From the NCBI GenBank assembly GCA_938020525.1, contig CALIHW010000003.1:38438-102437 (forward strand): DNA of 64,000 nucleotides. The letters are read 5' to 3'. Below the pieces are notes generated by a model. The model saw nothing but the letters and a program-made list of their open reading frames with translations, was not told the origin of the DNA and ran no database searches. The position numbers and the translations under genes were made by a program. Position 1 is the first letter of the stretch. Each line of letters opens with the position of its first letter. This stretch comes from an uncultured Granulosicoccaceae bacterium. GTDB lineage: Bacteria; Pseudomonadota; Gammaproteobacteria; Granulosicoccales; Granulosicoccaceae. This document shows, piece after piece, positions 26,683 through 36,219 of this stretch.

Positions 26683-27363
26683 ATGGACTGGGCTGCACTA
26701 ATACTGTCATTCAAGCTATCACTTTGGACGCTCGCGCTTCTAATGCCACTTGGTGTTTTACTTGGCAGATGGCTTGCCTGGTCTGAATTTAAAGGCCGTA
26801 CTCTTGTGCAAGCCATACTGGCTCTGCCATTGGTTCTGCCACCAACGGTACTGGGTTTTTATCTGCTATCACTATTTAGCCAGTCTTCAACCACCGGTGC
26901 ATGGTATCAATCGATCACCGGTAAGAGCCTGGCTTTCAGTTTTGAAGGCTTGTTAATAGCGTCAATCATCTTCAATCTGCCATTTGCCGTACAGCCACTA
27001 AAGCGGGCATTTGAGCAGATTGGTCGTGATGTACAAGATGCCGCTGCCTGCTGTGGTCTAAACAAGTGGCAGCAGTTCATGACCATCGAACTACCGCTGA
27101 TATGGCCCGGTCTGCTCGGTGCTGCAGTGCTGGTATTTGCACACACCCTAGGGGAGTTTGGCGTGGTGCTTATGGTCGGAGGCAACATACCAGAAGAAAC
27201 ACGTACAGTGGCTATTTCAATTTATGACAGCGTACAGGCATTTGATAATCACTCGGCAGCCATTATGTCTGCGGCACTGTTGGTGATTTCACTGCTCGCC
27301 ATTACCGCTGTTTATTTTTTGTCTGACAAATCGGACCGATTCGGCAATCAACCCAACACATAA
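26683..27363 (+). CDS. modB: Molybdate ABC transporter permease
   Basis: 226 residues with five or six membrane segments. The cytoplasmic EAA-type coupling loop reads DAAACCGLNKWQQFMTIELP (about 126-145) and is followed by LIWPGLLGAAVLVFAHTLGEFG, then VVLMVGGNIPEETRTV, all typical of ModB. It forms the inner-membrane channel with ModC as ATPase and ModA as binding protein. It begins MDWAALILSFKLSLWTLALL. The convergent xylA lies 22 bases downstream. No recognisable ModE operator was found upstream. Confidence 0.92.
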   Translation: MDWAALILSFKLSLWTLALLMPLGVLLGRWLAWSEFKGRTLVQAILALPLVLPPTVLGFYLLSLFSQSSTTGAWYQSITGKSLAFSFEGLLIASIIFNLPFAVQPLKRAFEQIGRDVQDAAACCGLNKWQQFMTIELPLIWPGLLGAAVLVFAHTLGEFGVVLMVGGNIPEETRTVAISIYDSVQAFDNHSAAIMSAALLVISLLAITAVYFLSDKSDRFGNQPNT

Positions 27364-27385
27364 AACCAGTTATACAGCAACACCG

Positions 27386-28681
27386 CTAAACAAACCGGTT
27401 AACGATATTCTCCAATATTTCCTGCCTGCCGGAACGCGGCTGCGGATCCAGTGATTCATCTTCAATACGTGCTGCAGCACTCTCAAGATCACCAGACAAC
27501 ATTTTCACAGCAGCAGGTGAATTCCATCCGGCATATCTCTCTTCTCGCATTGTTTCAAGGGAACCGTCATCAAGCATTGAAGCTGCCGCTTTAAGTCCGC
27601 GTGCACATATATCCATAGCGCCCGCGTGAGCTGCGATCAAATCTACCGGATCAAGTGACTGACGACGAAGTTTGGCATCGAAGTTGGTACCGCCGGTTGT
27701 AAAACCGCCCGCTTTTAAAACTTCGTAGTACGCGAGTGCTACTTCCGGAACGTTATTCGGAAACTGATCTGTATCCCAGCCCGACTGATAATCATTACGA
27801 TTCATGTCAATAGAGCCTAGAATGCCAAGAGATGAAGCCAGTGCCAACTCATGCTCGAACGAGTGACCAGCCAAAATCGCATGTCCCTGCTCAATGTTCA
27901 TCTTCACTTCGTTTTCCAGTCCAAACTCCTTCAAAAAACCATACACAGTCGCGACATCATAGTCATACTGATGTTTGGATGGCTCCTGTGGTTTGGGCTC
28001 TACCAGAATCGCACCTTCAAAACCAATCTTGTGCTTATAGTCGACTACCATTTGCAGAAAGCGGCCAGCCTGTTGGCGTTCACGCTTTAAATCGGTGTTG
28101 AGCAGAGTCTCATAGCCCTCACGACCACCCCACAACACGTAGTTCTGCCCACCGAGTTTCTGCGTTGCATCAAGACAGAGTTTTACAGTCGCTGCCGACC
28201 ACGCAAAAATTTCCGGGTCAGGGTTTGTTGCAGCACCTGACATAAAACGGCGGTGACTGAACATATTGGCAGTACCCCACAGCAGCCGGGTCTTGCTGGA
28301 TTCCATTTTGCCCTGTAGATAGTCGATGATCTCTTCAAAGTTTCGACGACTCTCGGCAAACGTGCTGCCTTCAGGACGGATATCTGCATCGTGCCAGCAA
28401 AAGAAAGGAACATTTAAAATCTCGAACATCTCAAATGCTACATCCGCCTTGAGACGCGCAAGATCCATCGTCTCACCAAACCAGGGGCGATCAAATGTCT
28501 GACTACCGAATGGATCACCTCCGGGCCATGCAAAGGAGTGCCAGTAAGCGACGGCAAAGCGCAGGTGATCCTCCATACGCTTTCCCATCAATATCTCATC
28601 CGGGTTGTAGTGGCGAAAACATAGGTCAGTGCCTTGCGGATCAAAGCGCAGTGGTTGCTGGTCTTTAAAAAAATCTGTCAT
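27386..28681 (-). CDS. xylA: Xylose isomerase
   Basis: 431 residues. Metal and substrate motifs include [13 protein letters not shown] (catalytic His), [37 protein letters not shown], the metal-binding [17 protein letters not shown], and [20 protein letters not shown]. It interconverts D-xylose and D-xylulose and also glucose and fructose. No xylulokinase, xylose transporter or regulator is near. It interrupts the mod genes, lying between modB and modA. The N-terminus [13 protein letters not shown] fits long class II isomerases. Confidence 0.95.
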   Translation of the reverse strand: MTDFFKDQQPLRFDPQGTDLCFRHYNPDEILMGKRMEDHLRFAVAYWHSFAWPGGDPFGSQTFDRPWFGETMDLARLKADVAFEMFEILNVPFFCWHDADIRPEGSTFAESRRNFEEIIDYLQGKMESSKTRLLWGTANMFSHRRFMSGAATNPDPEIFAWSAATVKLCLDATQKLGGQNYVLWGGREGYETLLNTDLKRERQQAGRFLQMVVDYKHKIGFEGAILVEPKPQEPSKHQYDYDVATVYGFLKEFGLENEVKMNIEQGHAILAGHSFEHELALASSLGILGSIDMNRNDYQSGWDTDQFPNNVPEVALAYYEVLKAGGFTTGGTNFDAKLRRQSLDPVDLIAAHAGAMDICARGLKAAASMLDDGSLETMREERYAGWNSPAAVKMLSGDLESAAARIEDESLDPQPRSGRQEILENIVNRFV

Positions 28682-28767
28682 TTTTCTACGCCTTCGGTAG
28701 TCAGGTATTTCTCGACATTAATTGTCTCGCAAGAGCACTATAGGCACAACTAAAGAGAAAAAATCGC

Positions 28768-29520
28768 CTAACGCAGTCCGTAGCGTTCGAACAATTCAAG
28801 AGCATTTTCATCGTGCAGCACGTATTTACGAAAATTTTTCGCTTCAGCAGATTCACCCAACAGCACCATTTTGTGCTCAACCGGCTTGTGCAATGCACTA
28901 TCGATTAATACATAACGGGTTGAATTTGCAATTGCGGGTGCGAGTGCCAGTGAAAGAGACACCAACCCGAACGATGCTGCACCACTGGCAACAAAACGGG
29001 TTGCCTGGGAAACTTGCTCGCCATTGATCAGGTTGTGTTGAACGTCCTGCCATACACCGAGAGATTGCAATAGTTCCTGCGCCGCCTGCCCATAGGGAGC
29101 GTGCACCGGATTGGCGATGGCTAGTTTTAGATTTTTATCGACTACTTCTCGGCGTATGAACTCAGCCAGATCGCCGCTAATATCATCAACGAACAACTTG
29201 TCTGTCAGTAGCACGAGCCTCCCGTAGCCAAATAAATCACCAGCGTCTTCGCTTACACCCTGCTCAAACAATAATGTTGTTAATTCACCACGAGCCGAAA
29301 AAAACAGCTGGAATGGAGCACCCTGTACAATTTGACGATAGAGATTTCCAGACGAACCATAAACCAATTGCGGTACTGGCTTGCCGGTTTGTGTAACATA
29401 AGATTCAACAATATCATTCAACACAAATTGAAGTGAAGATGATGCCGCGATCCTCAATGGCTCTGCCCGCAACCCGAACGATAATATCAGCATACAGATC
29501 GCAATAAAAAATCGAATCAT
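28768..29520 (-). CDS. modA: Molybdate ABC transporter periplasmic binding protein
   Basis: 250 residues from ATG 29520, giving the signal peptide MIRFFIAICMLILSFGLRAE; an upstream extension has no signal-like start. The mature protein begins PLRIAASSSLQFVLNDI, with the anion-binding Ser residues of ModA-type proteins. Further motifs are VYGSSGNLYRQIVQGAPFQL, ANPVHAPYGQAAQELLQSLG (Asn-Pro variant of the usual DPxxVPAG), and GAASFGLVSLSLAL. It captures molybdate in the periplasm. It lies about 86 bases upstream of xylA on the same strand and downstream of the molybdenum-cofactor gene. Confidence 0.88.
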   Translation of the reverse strand: MIRFFIAICMLILSFGLRAEPLRIAASSSLQFVLNDIVESYVTQTGKPVPQLVYGSSGNLYRQIVQGAPFQLFFSARGELTTLLFEQGVSEDAGDLFGYGRLVLLTDKLFVDDISGDLAEFIRREVVDKNLKLAIANPVHAPYGQAAQELLQSLGVWQDVQHNLINGEQVSQATRFVASGAASFGLVSLSLALAPAIANSTRYVLIDSALHKPVEHKMVLLGESAEAKNFRKYVLHDENALELFERYGLR

Positions 29521-29720
29521 CTGTATTCGTAAGATCACTTTTGAGCCGTGCGGTAAGTTTGGTAACAAATTTTTCACAGCCACAGTCTAACAGCACGGCG
29601 AAAAATTGCTGGCTTAGCAAGGTCTCCGTCGAATCCAAACCTAATCAATAATGGTAACGCAGCTCTGGCGACTGTGGCTTCGAGGCGTATTATCGAAGTT
29701 TCCAAACGACCCATCAGGTA

Positions 29721-31313
29721 TTACTCGGATCCTAGCTGCTGCAAAGCTTCAGGGGTATCGTAATCTTTCAGCACTGATTCATCACCAGTTTCAACCTCTA
29801 CTACTTTTTCCGGATACTGTTTGATTAGAAATCGTGCACCGCTGTCACCTTCATGCTGCAGCAGAGAATCGTAAAACGTACGACCAAACATCACTGGATT
29901 ACCCCTGACACCGTTATGTATTGGTACAACAATTTTATCAGCGATATTTTTCTGTGATGCAACTATTTTGTCTATAACTCCAGAAGTTATATGCGGCATA
30001 TCACCGAGACATACTATTACAGCATCATATTGCCGCAGCCGCGACAATCCCGCAGCAATTGTGTGAGCCATTCCATCAGCGTATCTCGGGCAATGACAGG
30101 TCTGAATATCATAACTATCCAAAGCGCGTGTTACCCGATCAGAATCATGACCGGTTACAACCAGGCTGTCGACCACACCACTTGCCAGTACTGACTCAAT
30201 CACTGAACAAATCATTGGCTTTGCATTGTAGGTATGCAGCAATTTATTTTCTTTTCCAGCACGCCGGGAAGAACCCGCAGCAAGCACCAGAGCCGCAACC
30301 CCTGATTCCTGACTTGTCTTAGCTGCTACCCGAGGCTGTGGCCGATCATGGGCTTCACTGAGTAACCCACCAATACATAAGCCGTTCAACCATTCATCCG
30401 CAATGTCCACGTTACAAACTATTCTATCCAGCAAAAGATCCAGCCCGTTATGCTTCGGTGATCTGGCACAACCCGGTAAACCAAGCACAGGTACACCATT
30501 GAATTCAGCAAGCATCAAAAGATTTCCCGGATCAACTGGCAGACCGACACGCTTAATCTGCCCACCAAGGCTTTCAACCGCGGCTGGAATAACATCACAC
30601 TGATCACTGATCGCAGATGCACCGACAATCAAAATCATGTCAGGCTGAGACTCACTGACTTTTGTGATCGCAGCGGATAACGCATCTATCCGATGATCAC
30701 AGCGTTGCTGCGTTACCAGACTTGACTGTCTTACTTCCAGCCTTTGTGTGGTCACTCGTTCGGTCTTACCAAGCACCTTGTCCTTTATTGACGGCAGAAC
30801 GGTTTGTATCAGTGCAGCGGTCGTAGTTTTTGGCTGATGAACAGATATTGCGGATGCTGCTGCAATCGCTTTCTTCAGATCAATAGATGGCACGCCATAA
30901 GGGATAATTTTTGCCGAAGCGATCATTCGACCAGCAAGCACCCATTGATCAGGAGCAACTACAGCAATCGTTATATTCGGACTAACGCTATTTGTAGCGA
31001 TAACCGTCGCTCTATCGTATTCCAGCAGGCCATCGACAGAGGCATAAATATTGACTCTGCCGGTATGCGCTGCCTCAACATGCACACCGCTTCCGGTAAA
31101 TACCTGTGCCAATTTCTGGGCGGCTAAGTTCTCTTCAACATCGTCCGCATCAAGACATGCGACGGTCAATGCCTCGCAGCCACTTTGTCGTAGTTTTTCG
31201 ATCAGCTTAAGATCGAGAACGGTTCCTTTGGAAACACGCTCGCTACCAACAACCTGACTATGCGCAAGGATGCAGCCGGAACACTCGGTTATGGGTAGCT
31301 CTCCAAACCACAT
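29721..31313 (-). CDS. Fused molybdopterin-binding (MoeA/MogA-like) and molybdenum cofactor nucleotidyltransferase (MobA/MocA-like) protein
   Basis: 530 residues. The first 330 or so belong to the molybdopterin-binding superfamily: ECSGCILAHSQVV, VIATNSVSPNITIAVVAPDQ, ILIVGASAISDQCDVIPAAV and GNLLMLAEFNGVPVLGLPGC, the last like the substrate-loop region of MoeA. The C-terminal 200 form an NTP transferase: LVLAAGSSRRAGKENKLLHT (GTP/CTP loop), VIVCLGDMPHITSGVI (metal-binding Asp), GVRGNPVMFGRTFYDSL and GDSGARFLI. The pair suggests cofactor metal insertion and nucleotide addition in one chain. The neighbours are a molybdate binding protein and formate dehydrogenase. Which nucleotide (CMP or GMP) is used cannot be read reliably. 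Confidence 0.88.
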   Translation of the reverse strand: MWFGELPITECSGCILAHSQVVGSERVSKGTVLDLKLIEKLRQSGCEALTVACLDADDVEENLAAQKLAQVFTGSGVHVEAAHTGRVNIYASVDGLLEYDRATVIATNSVSPNITIAVVAPDQWVLAGRMIASAKIIPYGVPSIDLKKAIAAASAISVHQPKTTTAALIQTVLPSIKDKVLGKTERVTTQRLEVRQSSLVTQQRCDHRIDALSAAITKVSESQPDMILIVGASAISDQCDVIPAAVESLGGQIKRVGLPVDPGNLLMLAEFNGVPVLGLPGCARSPKHNGLDLLLDRIVCNVDIADEWLNGLCIGGLLSEAHDRPQPRVAAKTSQESGVAALVLAAGSSRRAGKENKLLHTYNAKPMICSVIESVLASGVVDSLVVTGHDSDRVTRALDSYDIQTCHCPRYADGMAHTIAAGLSRLRQYDAVIVCLGDMPHITSGVIDKIVASQKNIADKIVVPIHNGVRGNPVMFGRTFYDSLLQHEGDSGARFLIKQYPEKVVEVETGDESVLKDYDTPEALQQLGSE

Positions 31314-31469
31314 GGATCATGTCTTTCACAGGGTTAAAGAGCAATGATAAACGGTTTTGCTTCCAGTGACAGTGTCGGCCACACTTGCGAAGCAAAAAAC
31401 GCTTCGGGTTCTCGTCTGGGAGAATGACTATTCGGAGTATCGTTATACAACAGAGAAAACCGAACGTAA

Positions 31470-31592
31470 GACACCCTCCCGCTTGCGGGAGGGTCCGAGT
31501 CTAAGCTCGGGGGGAGGGTTCTTCTACAGCATATCTTGAGCGACATACCCCTCCCCGGCGCTTAGACGCCAACCCTCCCTCTGGAGGGTGTC
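31470..31592. repeat. REP-like cluster of nested palindromes
   Basis: A 123-base element with outer arms GACACCCTCC and GGAGGGTGTC. Within it are four hairpins: ACCCTCCCGC-TT-GCGGGAGGGT (31473-31494), CCGAG-TCTAAG-CTCGG (31495-31510), GGCG-CTTAGA-CGCC (31557-31570), ACCCTCC-CTCT-GGAGGGT (31572-31589). GGGGAGGGT and ACCCCTCCCC bracket the centre. The left and right halves are imperfect reverse complements of each other; the inner stems differ in sequence but keep pairing. It lies 39 bases after the fhs stop, before the cofactor gene, and can act as a terminator or mRNA stabiliser. Confidence 0.82.
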
Positions 31593-31631
31593 AGTTCAGT
31601 TACCTAACCAAGACTGGTAAACAGGCTAAAG

Positions 31632-33308
31632 CTAGAACAACCCTTCTATCTCACCAGCATCATTCAGCTTAATAACCTCGGCCGCCGGCTCGCGCGGCAA
31701 ACCAGGCATGGTCATAATCGCACCACATACTGCCACAATAAATCCCGCACCCGCTGACAAGCGTACTTCACGAATAGGAATTGAGTGTCCGGTCGGTGCA
31801 CCACGCAGATTAGGATCAGTACTGAATGAGTACTGAGTCTTGGCGATACATACAGGCAAGTCGCCATAACCAGCTTCTTCCCACGCCTTCAGTTGCTCAA
31901 CAACCGCACCATCTGCAATAACTTCATCAGCACGGTAGATCTTCTTGGCAATGGTCTCGATCTTTTCAAGCAGAGGCATCGCATCAGGATATAGCGTCTT
32001 AAAGTTAGCCTTGCCTTCATCAATAATGCTTACCACTTTATTAGCAAGATCTTTAGTACCATCAGAACCTTTAGCCCAGTGCTTACAAACAATTGCTTCT
32101 GCACCCTGCGACTCTACAAACTTCTGACATGCTGCAATCTCTGCATCGGTATCGAGTGTAAAGTGGTTGATCGCAACAACCACAGGCACTCCAAAGCGAT
32201 TCAGATTTTCTATATGGCGACCAAGGTTCGCACAACCCTCTTCAACCGCCTTTACGTTCTCTTCATTCAGATCTTCTTTTGCCACACCGCCATTCATCTT
32301 CATTGCACGGATGGTTGCAACCAACACAACTGCAGAAGGTGCAATACCCGCCTTACGACATTTAATATCAAGGAATTTCTCGGCCCCGAGATCAGAACCG
32401 AAACCCGCTTCTGTGACTACATAATCAGCCAGTTTCAGAGCAGTCTTGGTTGCTATCACTGTGTTACAGCCGTGGGCGATGTTGGCAAAAGGACCACCAT
32501 GAACAAATGCTGGGTTGTTCTCAAGCGTTTGTACCAGGTTTGGTTGCAAAGCGTCCTTGAGCAATACAGTCATCGCACCATCTGCTTTAATGTCACGGCA
32601 GTAAATCGGTGATTTATCACGACGGTAGGCAACGATAATATCACCAAGCCTTTTCTCAAGATCATCAAGATCATTGGCAAGACACAAGATCGCCATCACC
32701 TCAGACGCAACCGTAATATCAAAACCCGCCTCACGTGGGAAACCATTGGTCGCACCACCAAGGCTGGTTGTGATCTGTCGCAGTGCGCGATCATTCATAT
32801 CTAGTACTCGACGCCACACAACACGACGCGAATCAATCTCAAGTGAATTGCCCCAATAGATATGATTGTCAATCATGGCGGACAATAAATTGTGCGCTGA
32901 AGTAATCGCGTGAAAATCACCGGTGAAATGCAGATTCATTTCTTCCATCGGTACCACTTGCGCGTAACCACCACCCGCTGCACCACCTTTCATACCGAAA
33001 CACGGACCTAACGATGCCTCACGAATACAGATCATCGCCTTTTTACCAATCGCGTTGAGGCCGTCACCAAGGCCTACGGTTGTAGTGGTCTTGCCTTCGC
33101 CCGCAGGAGTCGGGTTGATAGCAGTAACGAGAATCAGCTTGCCGTCCTGTTTGGACTGCTGTGCCTTGATGAACTCGGCTGAGACTTTTGCCTTGTCGTG
33201 ACCATAAGGCACTAATGACTCAGAAGGGATACCCAACTTGTCACCGATTTCAAGTATCGGTTTCTTATTGGCTTCGCGTGCAATTTCTATATCGGTCTTG
33301 ACTGCCAT
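31632..33308 (-). CDS. fhs: Formate--tetrahydrofolate ligase
   Basis: 558 residues, the family length. The ATP site is [58 protein letters not shown] and [14 protein letters not shown] are nearly invariant segments. It makes 10-formyltetrahydrofolate from formate, ATP and tetrahydrofolate, linking formate to the folate C1 pool, and can run in reverse to yield ATP. It follows fdsA by 103 bases on the same strand, so formate may be either oxidised by the dehydrogenase or assimilated by this enzyme. The RBS region upstream of ATG 33308 reads CACAGGAAAAACC. Confidence 0.96.
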   Translation of the reverse strand: MAVKTDIEIAREANKKPILEIGDKLGIPSESLVPYGHDKAKVSAEFIKAQQSKQDGKLILVTAINPTPAGEGKTTTTVGLGDGLNAIGKKAMICIREASLGPCFGMKGGAAGGGYAQVVPMEEMNLHFTGDFHAITSAHNLLSAMIDNHIYWGNSLEIDSRRVVWRRVLDMNDRALRQITTSLGGATNGFPREAGFDITVASEVMAILCLANDLDDLEKRLGDIIVAYRRDKSPIYCRDIKADGAMTVLLKDALQPNLVQTLENNPAFVHGGPFANIAHGCNTVIATKTALKLADYVVTEAGFGSDLGAEKFLDIKCRKAGIAPSAVVLVATIRAMKMNGGVAKEDLNEENVKAVEEGCANLGRHIENLNRFGVPVVVAINHFTLDTDAEIAACQKFVESQGAEAIVCKHWAKGSDGTKDLANKVVSIIDEGKANFKTLYPDAMPLLEKIETIAKKIYRADEVIADGAVVEQLKAWEEAGYGDLPVCIAKTQYSFSTDPNLRGAPTGHSIPIREVRLSAGAGFIVAVCGAIMTMPGLPREPAAEVIKLNDAGEIEGLF

Positions 33309-33369
33309 TGGTTTTTCCTGTGTCTCGTGAGTTTTATGTGGTGAGTTGTTGTGTGGTAAATTTAAAGTT

Positions 33370-33386
33370 GGTCGGGCAAACCGACC
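33370..33386 (-). terminator. Hairpin between fdsA and fhs
   Basis: GGTCGG-GCAAA-CCGACC, with AACTTTAAATTT following on minus and TTTGTTTTATTTT on plus. It is a short stem in the 103-base gap and could attenuate transcription from fdsA into fhs. Confidence 0.45.
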
Positions 33387-33411
33387 TTTGTTTTATTTTG
33401 ACGAGCCAAAC

Positions 33412-36192
33412 CTAACTCGCCTGCTCCATTGTCTGTACCTTGCTCTTACTTACACGGCACGCTGAAAATTTGAACTCCGGAATCTTACCAAACGGATCCA
33501 GGCTCGGATTAGTCAATACATTGGCCGCTGCTTCAACATAGGCAAAAGGTACAAAAATCATATCTTCTGAAACCGCGCGGTCTGCTCTTGCCATGATATT
33601 AATTGCGCCACGACGTGTTTCTACCGTTATCATTTCACCCGGCGTGACACCCATATTGCGTAGTGTCTTTGGATGCATCGATGCATTAGCTTCAGGTTCA
33701 GCCCAGTCAAGAACAGCTGCACGACGGGTCATTGAACCCGTATGCCAGTGCTCGAGCTGACGACCGGTTGTCAGAATCATCGGATACTCTTCATCCGGCA
33801 CCTCGGCAGGTGCGGTAACCTGAGCCGGTGTAAAGCGCGCACGGCCTTCTTCCCTCGGGAAGCCATCACCGAAAACAATTGACTGACCCGGATCATCTTC
33901 AGATAAAGATGGATAAGTCACAGCACTTTTTTCCAATCGCTCCCACGTGATGTTGTTCAGAGAGTTCATAGACATCTTCATCTCTGCAAAAACTTCTTTC
34001 GGGTGTGTGTAGTTCCAGTCAAGACCAATACGTTTGGCAAGCTCAACCAGGATCCACCAGTCTTCTTTTGCATCCCCCGGTGGTGATAAGGCCGGACGCC
34101 CCATTTGAACTTGTCGGTTGGTGTTGGTGACAGTACCGGTTTTCTCTGGCCACGCAGACGCCGGAAGAATTACGTCGGCATAGTTGGCGGTTTCTGTTAA
34201 GAAAATATCCTGCACTACAAGATGCTTGAGCTTTGCCAGTGCGTCGCGTGCATGTTCAACATCCGGGTCTGACATGGCAGGGTTCTCACCCAGCACATAC
34301 ATACCGGTTATATCACCATCGTGAACTGCATCCATAATCTCAACAACAGTCAGCCCACGCTCGCTATTGATACTTTCTGTACCCCAGATATCGTGGAATG
34401 CTGTGCGCACACCTTCATCAGAAACTGATTGATAGTCTGGCAGAAACATCGGTATCAGACCGGCGTCGGATGCACCCTGCACATTGTTCTGCCCTCGCAG
34501 TGGATGCAGACCCGAACCGGGTCGACCAACCTGCCCACACATCAGTGCAAGTGAAATCAAACAACGCGAGTTATCAGTACCGTGAATGTGCTGTGAGATT
34601 CCCATACCCCAGAAAATCATACCCGCCTGCGCACCAGCAAATGTCCTGGCAACTTCACGCAGCGTATTGGCATCTATACCACACAGGTCTTCCATTTTTT
34701 CAGGTGGAAAACCCTTCAGATGTTTTTTCATCTCATCCCAGTTTTCAGTAAAACCCTGGATGTACTGTTCGTCGTACAAGCCTTCTTCAACAATCACATT
34801 CATTATTGCGTTGAGCATGGCAACATCAGTCCCGGGACGAAACTGCAGCATATGCGTTGCATGGCGTTTGAGACCCTGGCCACGCGGATCCATCACAATC
34901 AATTTACCGCCGCGTTTTGAAAATTGCTTAAAGTAGGTAGCAGCCACCGGATGGTTTTCAGTTGGATTGGCACCAATAACAATGGCGACGTCCGCATTTT
35001 CAATTTCATTAAAAGTCGCGGTAACTGCACCACTGCCGACATTCTCAAGCAGCGCCGCCACTGAAGAGGCGTGACAAAGACGGGTACAGTGATCAACGTT
35101 ATTGTGCTGAAAACCTTGACGGATAAACTTCTGAAACAAATATGCTTCTTCGTTGGAGCATTTAGCAGAACCAAAGCCTGCTACTCGCTTACCTGTATCA
35201 CTGCGAAGATCAGATAGTCCTTGGGCAGCAACTTCAAGTGCCTCTTCCCAGCTTGCTTCTCTGAAGTGCGATGATGGATCAGAAGGATCAACATTCAAAC
35301 CTTTTGCCGGTGCATCATCACGGCGAATAAGCGGTTTAGTTAAACGATGCGGGTGTTGAATATAGTCAAAACCAAACCGGCCTTTAACACATAACCTGTT
35401 TTCATTTGATGGCCCATCAATGCCGTCAACCCAGGCAATCTTTTCGTCCTTAATTTTAAAAGACAGCTGACAACCAACACCACAATACGGACAGACACTT
35501 TTCACTTCGCGATCGAAGTCCTGACTGTCACCAGCACCTTTGTCATCCAGTATGTTCGCAGGCATCAAAGCACCGGTAGGGCAAGACTGCACACATTCAC
35601 CACAGGCAACACAAGTTGATACACCCATCGGATCATCAAAATCGAATGTGATCTTGGCATCGTGACCACGACCGGACATGCCGATTACATCATTCACCTG
35701 CACTTCACGACAGGCACGCACACAAAGGTTGCAATGAATACAGGCATCAAGATTGACACTCATCGCCAAATGCGATGCATCAAGCAGTGGCACTCTTTCA
35801 ATTTCAATTTTTGGAAAACGACTTTCAGAGACATTTTGCATCTCTGCCATCTTCCAGAAGTGTGATGACTTATCGTGAGCGGTATTCTGCTCCGGCTGAT
35901 CTGCCAGTAACATCTCCACAACAACTTTGCGGGCGTTGACTGAACGCTCGTTTTGCGAGTTCACAACCATCCCTGCAGTTGGTGTGCGAATGCAGGAGGC
36001 AGCGAGCACGCGCTCGCCTTCAATCTCGACCATACAGGCCCGGCAGTTACCATCGGCACGATAACCTTCGGCATCTCTATGGCAGAGATGTGGGATTAAC
36101 GTCCCTTGTTTCTTGGCCACTTCCCAAATTGATTCACCGGCTTCGGCGGTGACTTCTTTCCCGTCCAGGGTAAACTTGATCGCATCGCTCAT
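33412..36192 (-). CDS. fdsA: NAD-dependent formate dehydrogenase, molybdenum catalytic subunit
   Basis: 926 residues. A [2Fe-2S] ferredoxin domain comes first (Cys37, Cys50, Cys53, Cys67 in CHRDAEGYRADGNCRAC and ASCIRT). Next are an NADH-dehydrogenase G-like region, two [4Fe-4S] motifs CIHCNLCVRACREV and CVACGECVQSCPTGAL, and a cluster by the Mo site (VCPYCGVGCQL). The bis-molybdopterin domain has the active-site Cys in HCTRLCHASSVAALLE; there is no in-frame TGA, so it is the cysteine and not the selenocysteine form. It oxidises formate to CO2. Upstream is the diaphorase subunit, 27 bases away. No fdhD-like sulfurtransferase or fdsD is in the window. Confidence 0.93.
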   Translation of the reverse strand: MSDAIKFTLDGKEVTAEAGESIWEVAKKQGTLIPHLCHRDAEGYRADGNCRACMVEIEGERVLAASCIRTPTAGMVVNSQNERSVNARKVVVEMLLADQPEQNTAHDKSSHFWKMAEMQNVSESRFPKIEIERVPLLDASHLAMSVNLDACIHCNLCVRACREVQVNDVIGMSGRGHDAKITFDFDDPMGVSTCVACGECVQSCPTGALMPANILDDKGAGDSQDFDREVKSVCPYCGVGCQLSFKIKDEKIAWVDGIDGPSNENRLCVKGRFGFDYIQHPHRLTKPLIRRDDAPAKGLNVDPSDPSSHFREASWEEALEVAAQGLSDLRSDTGKRVAGFGSAKCSNEEAYLFQKFIRQGFQHNNVDHCTRLCHASSVAALLENVGSGAVTATFNEIENADVAIVIGANPTENHPVAATYFKQFSKRGGKLIVMDPRGQGLKRHATHMLQFRPGTDVAMLNAIMNVIVEEGLYDEQYIQGFTENWDEMKKHLKGFPPEKMEDLCGIDANTLREVARTFAGAQAGMIFWGMGISQHIHGTDNSRCLISLALMCGQVGRPGSGLHPLRGQNNVQGASDAGLIPMFLPDYQSVSDEGVRTAFHDIWGTESINSERGLTVVEIMDAVHDGDITGMYVLGENPAMSDPDVEHARDALAKLKHLVVQDIFLTETANYADVILPASAWPEKTGTVTNTNRQVQMGRPALSPPGDAKEDWWILVELAKRIGLDWNYTHPKEVFAEMKMSMNSLNNITWERLEKSAVTYPSLSEDDPGQSIVFGDGFPREEGRARFTPAQVTAPAEVPDEEYPMILTTGRQLEHWHTGSMTRRAAVLDWAEPEANASMHPKTLRNMGVTPGEMITVETRRGAINIMARADRAVSEDMIFVPFAYVEAAANVLTNPSLDPFGKIPEFKFSACRVSKSKVQTMEQAS

Positions 36193-36219
36193 AATTAAAC
36201 CCTTCTGTATTTCGCGTGG

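Noticed and set aside
29521..29720. Molybdenum cofactor riboswitch or ModE operator upstream of modA
   Set aside because: I looked for a conserved Moco RNA core and for TATATA-type palindromes here and upstream of modB and found neither with confidence.
33412..36192. Possible selenocysteine formate dehydrogenase
   Set aside because: The active-site position is a Cys codon (RLCHASS) and there is no in-frame TGA.
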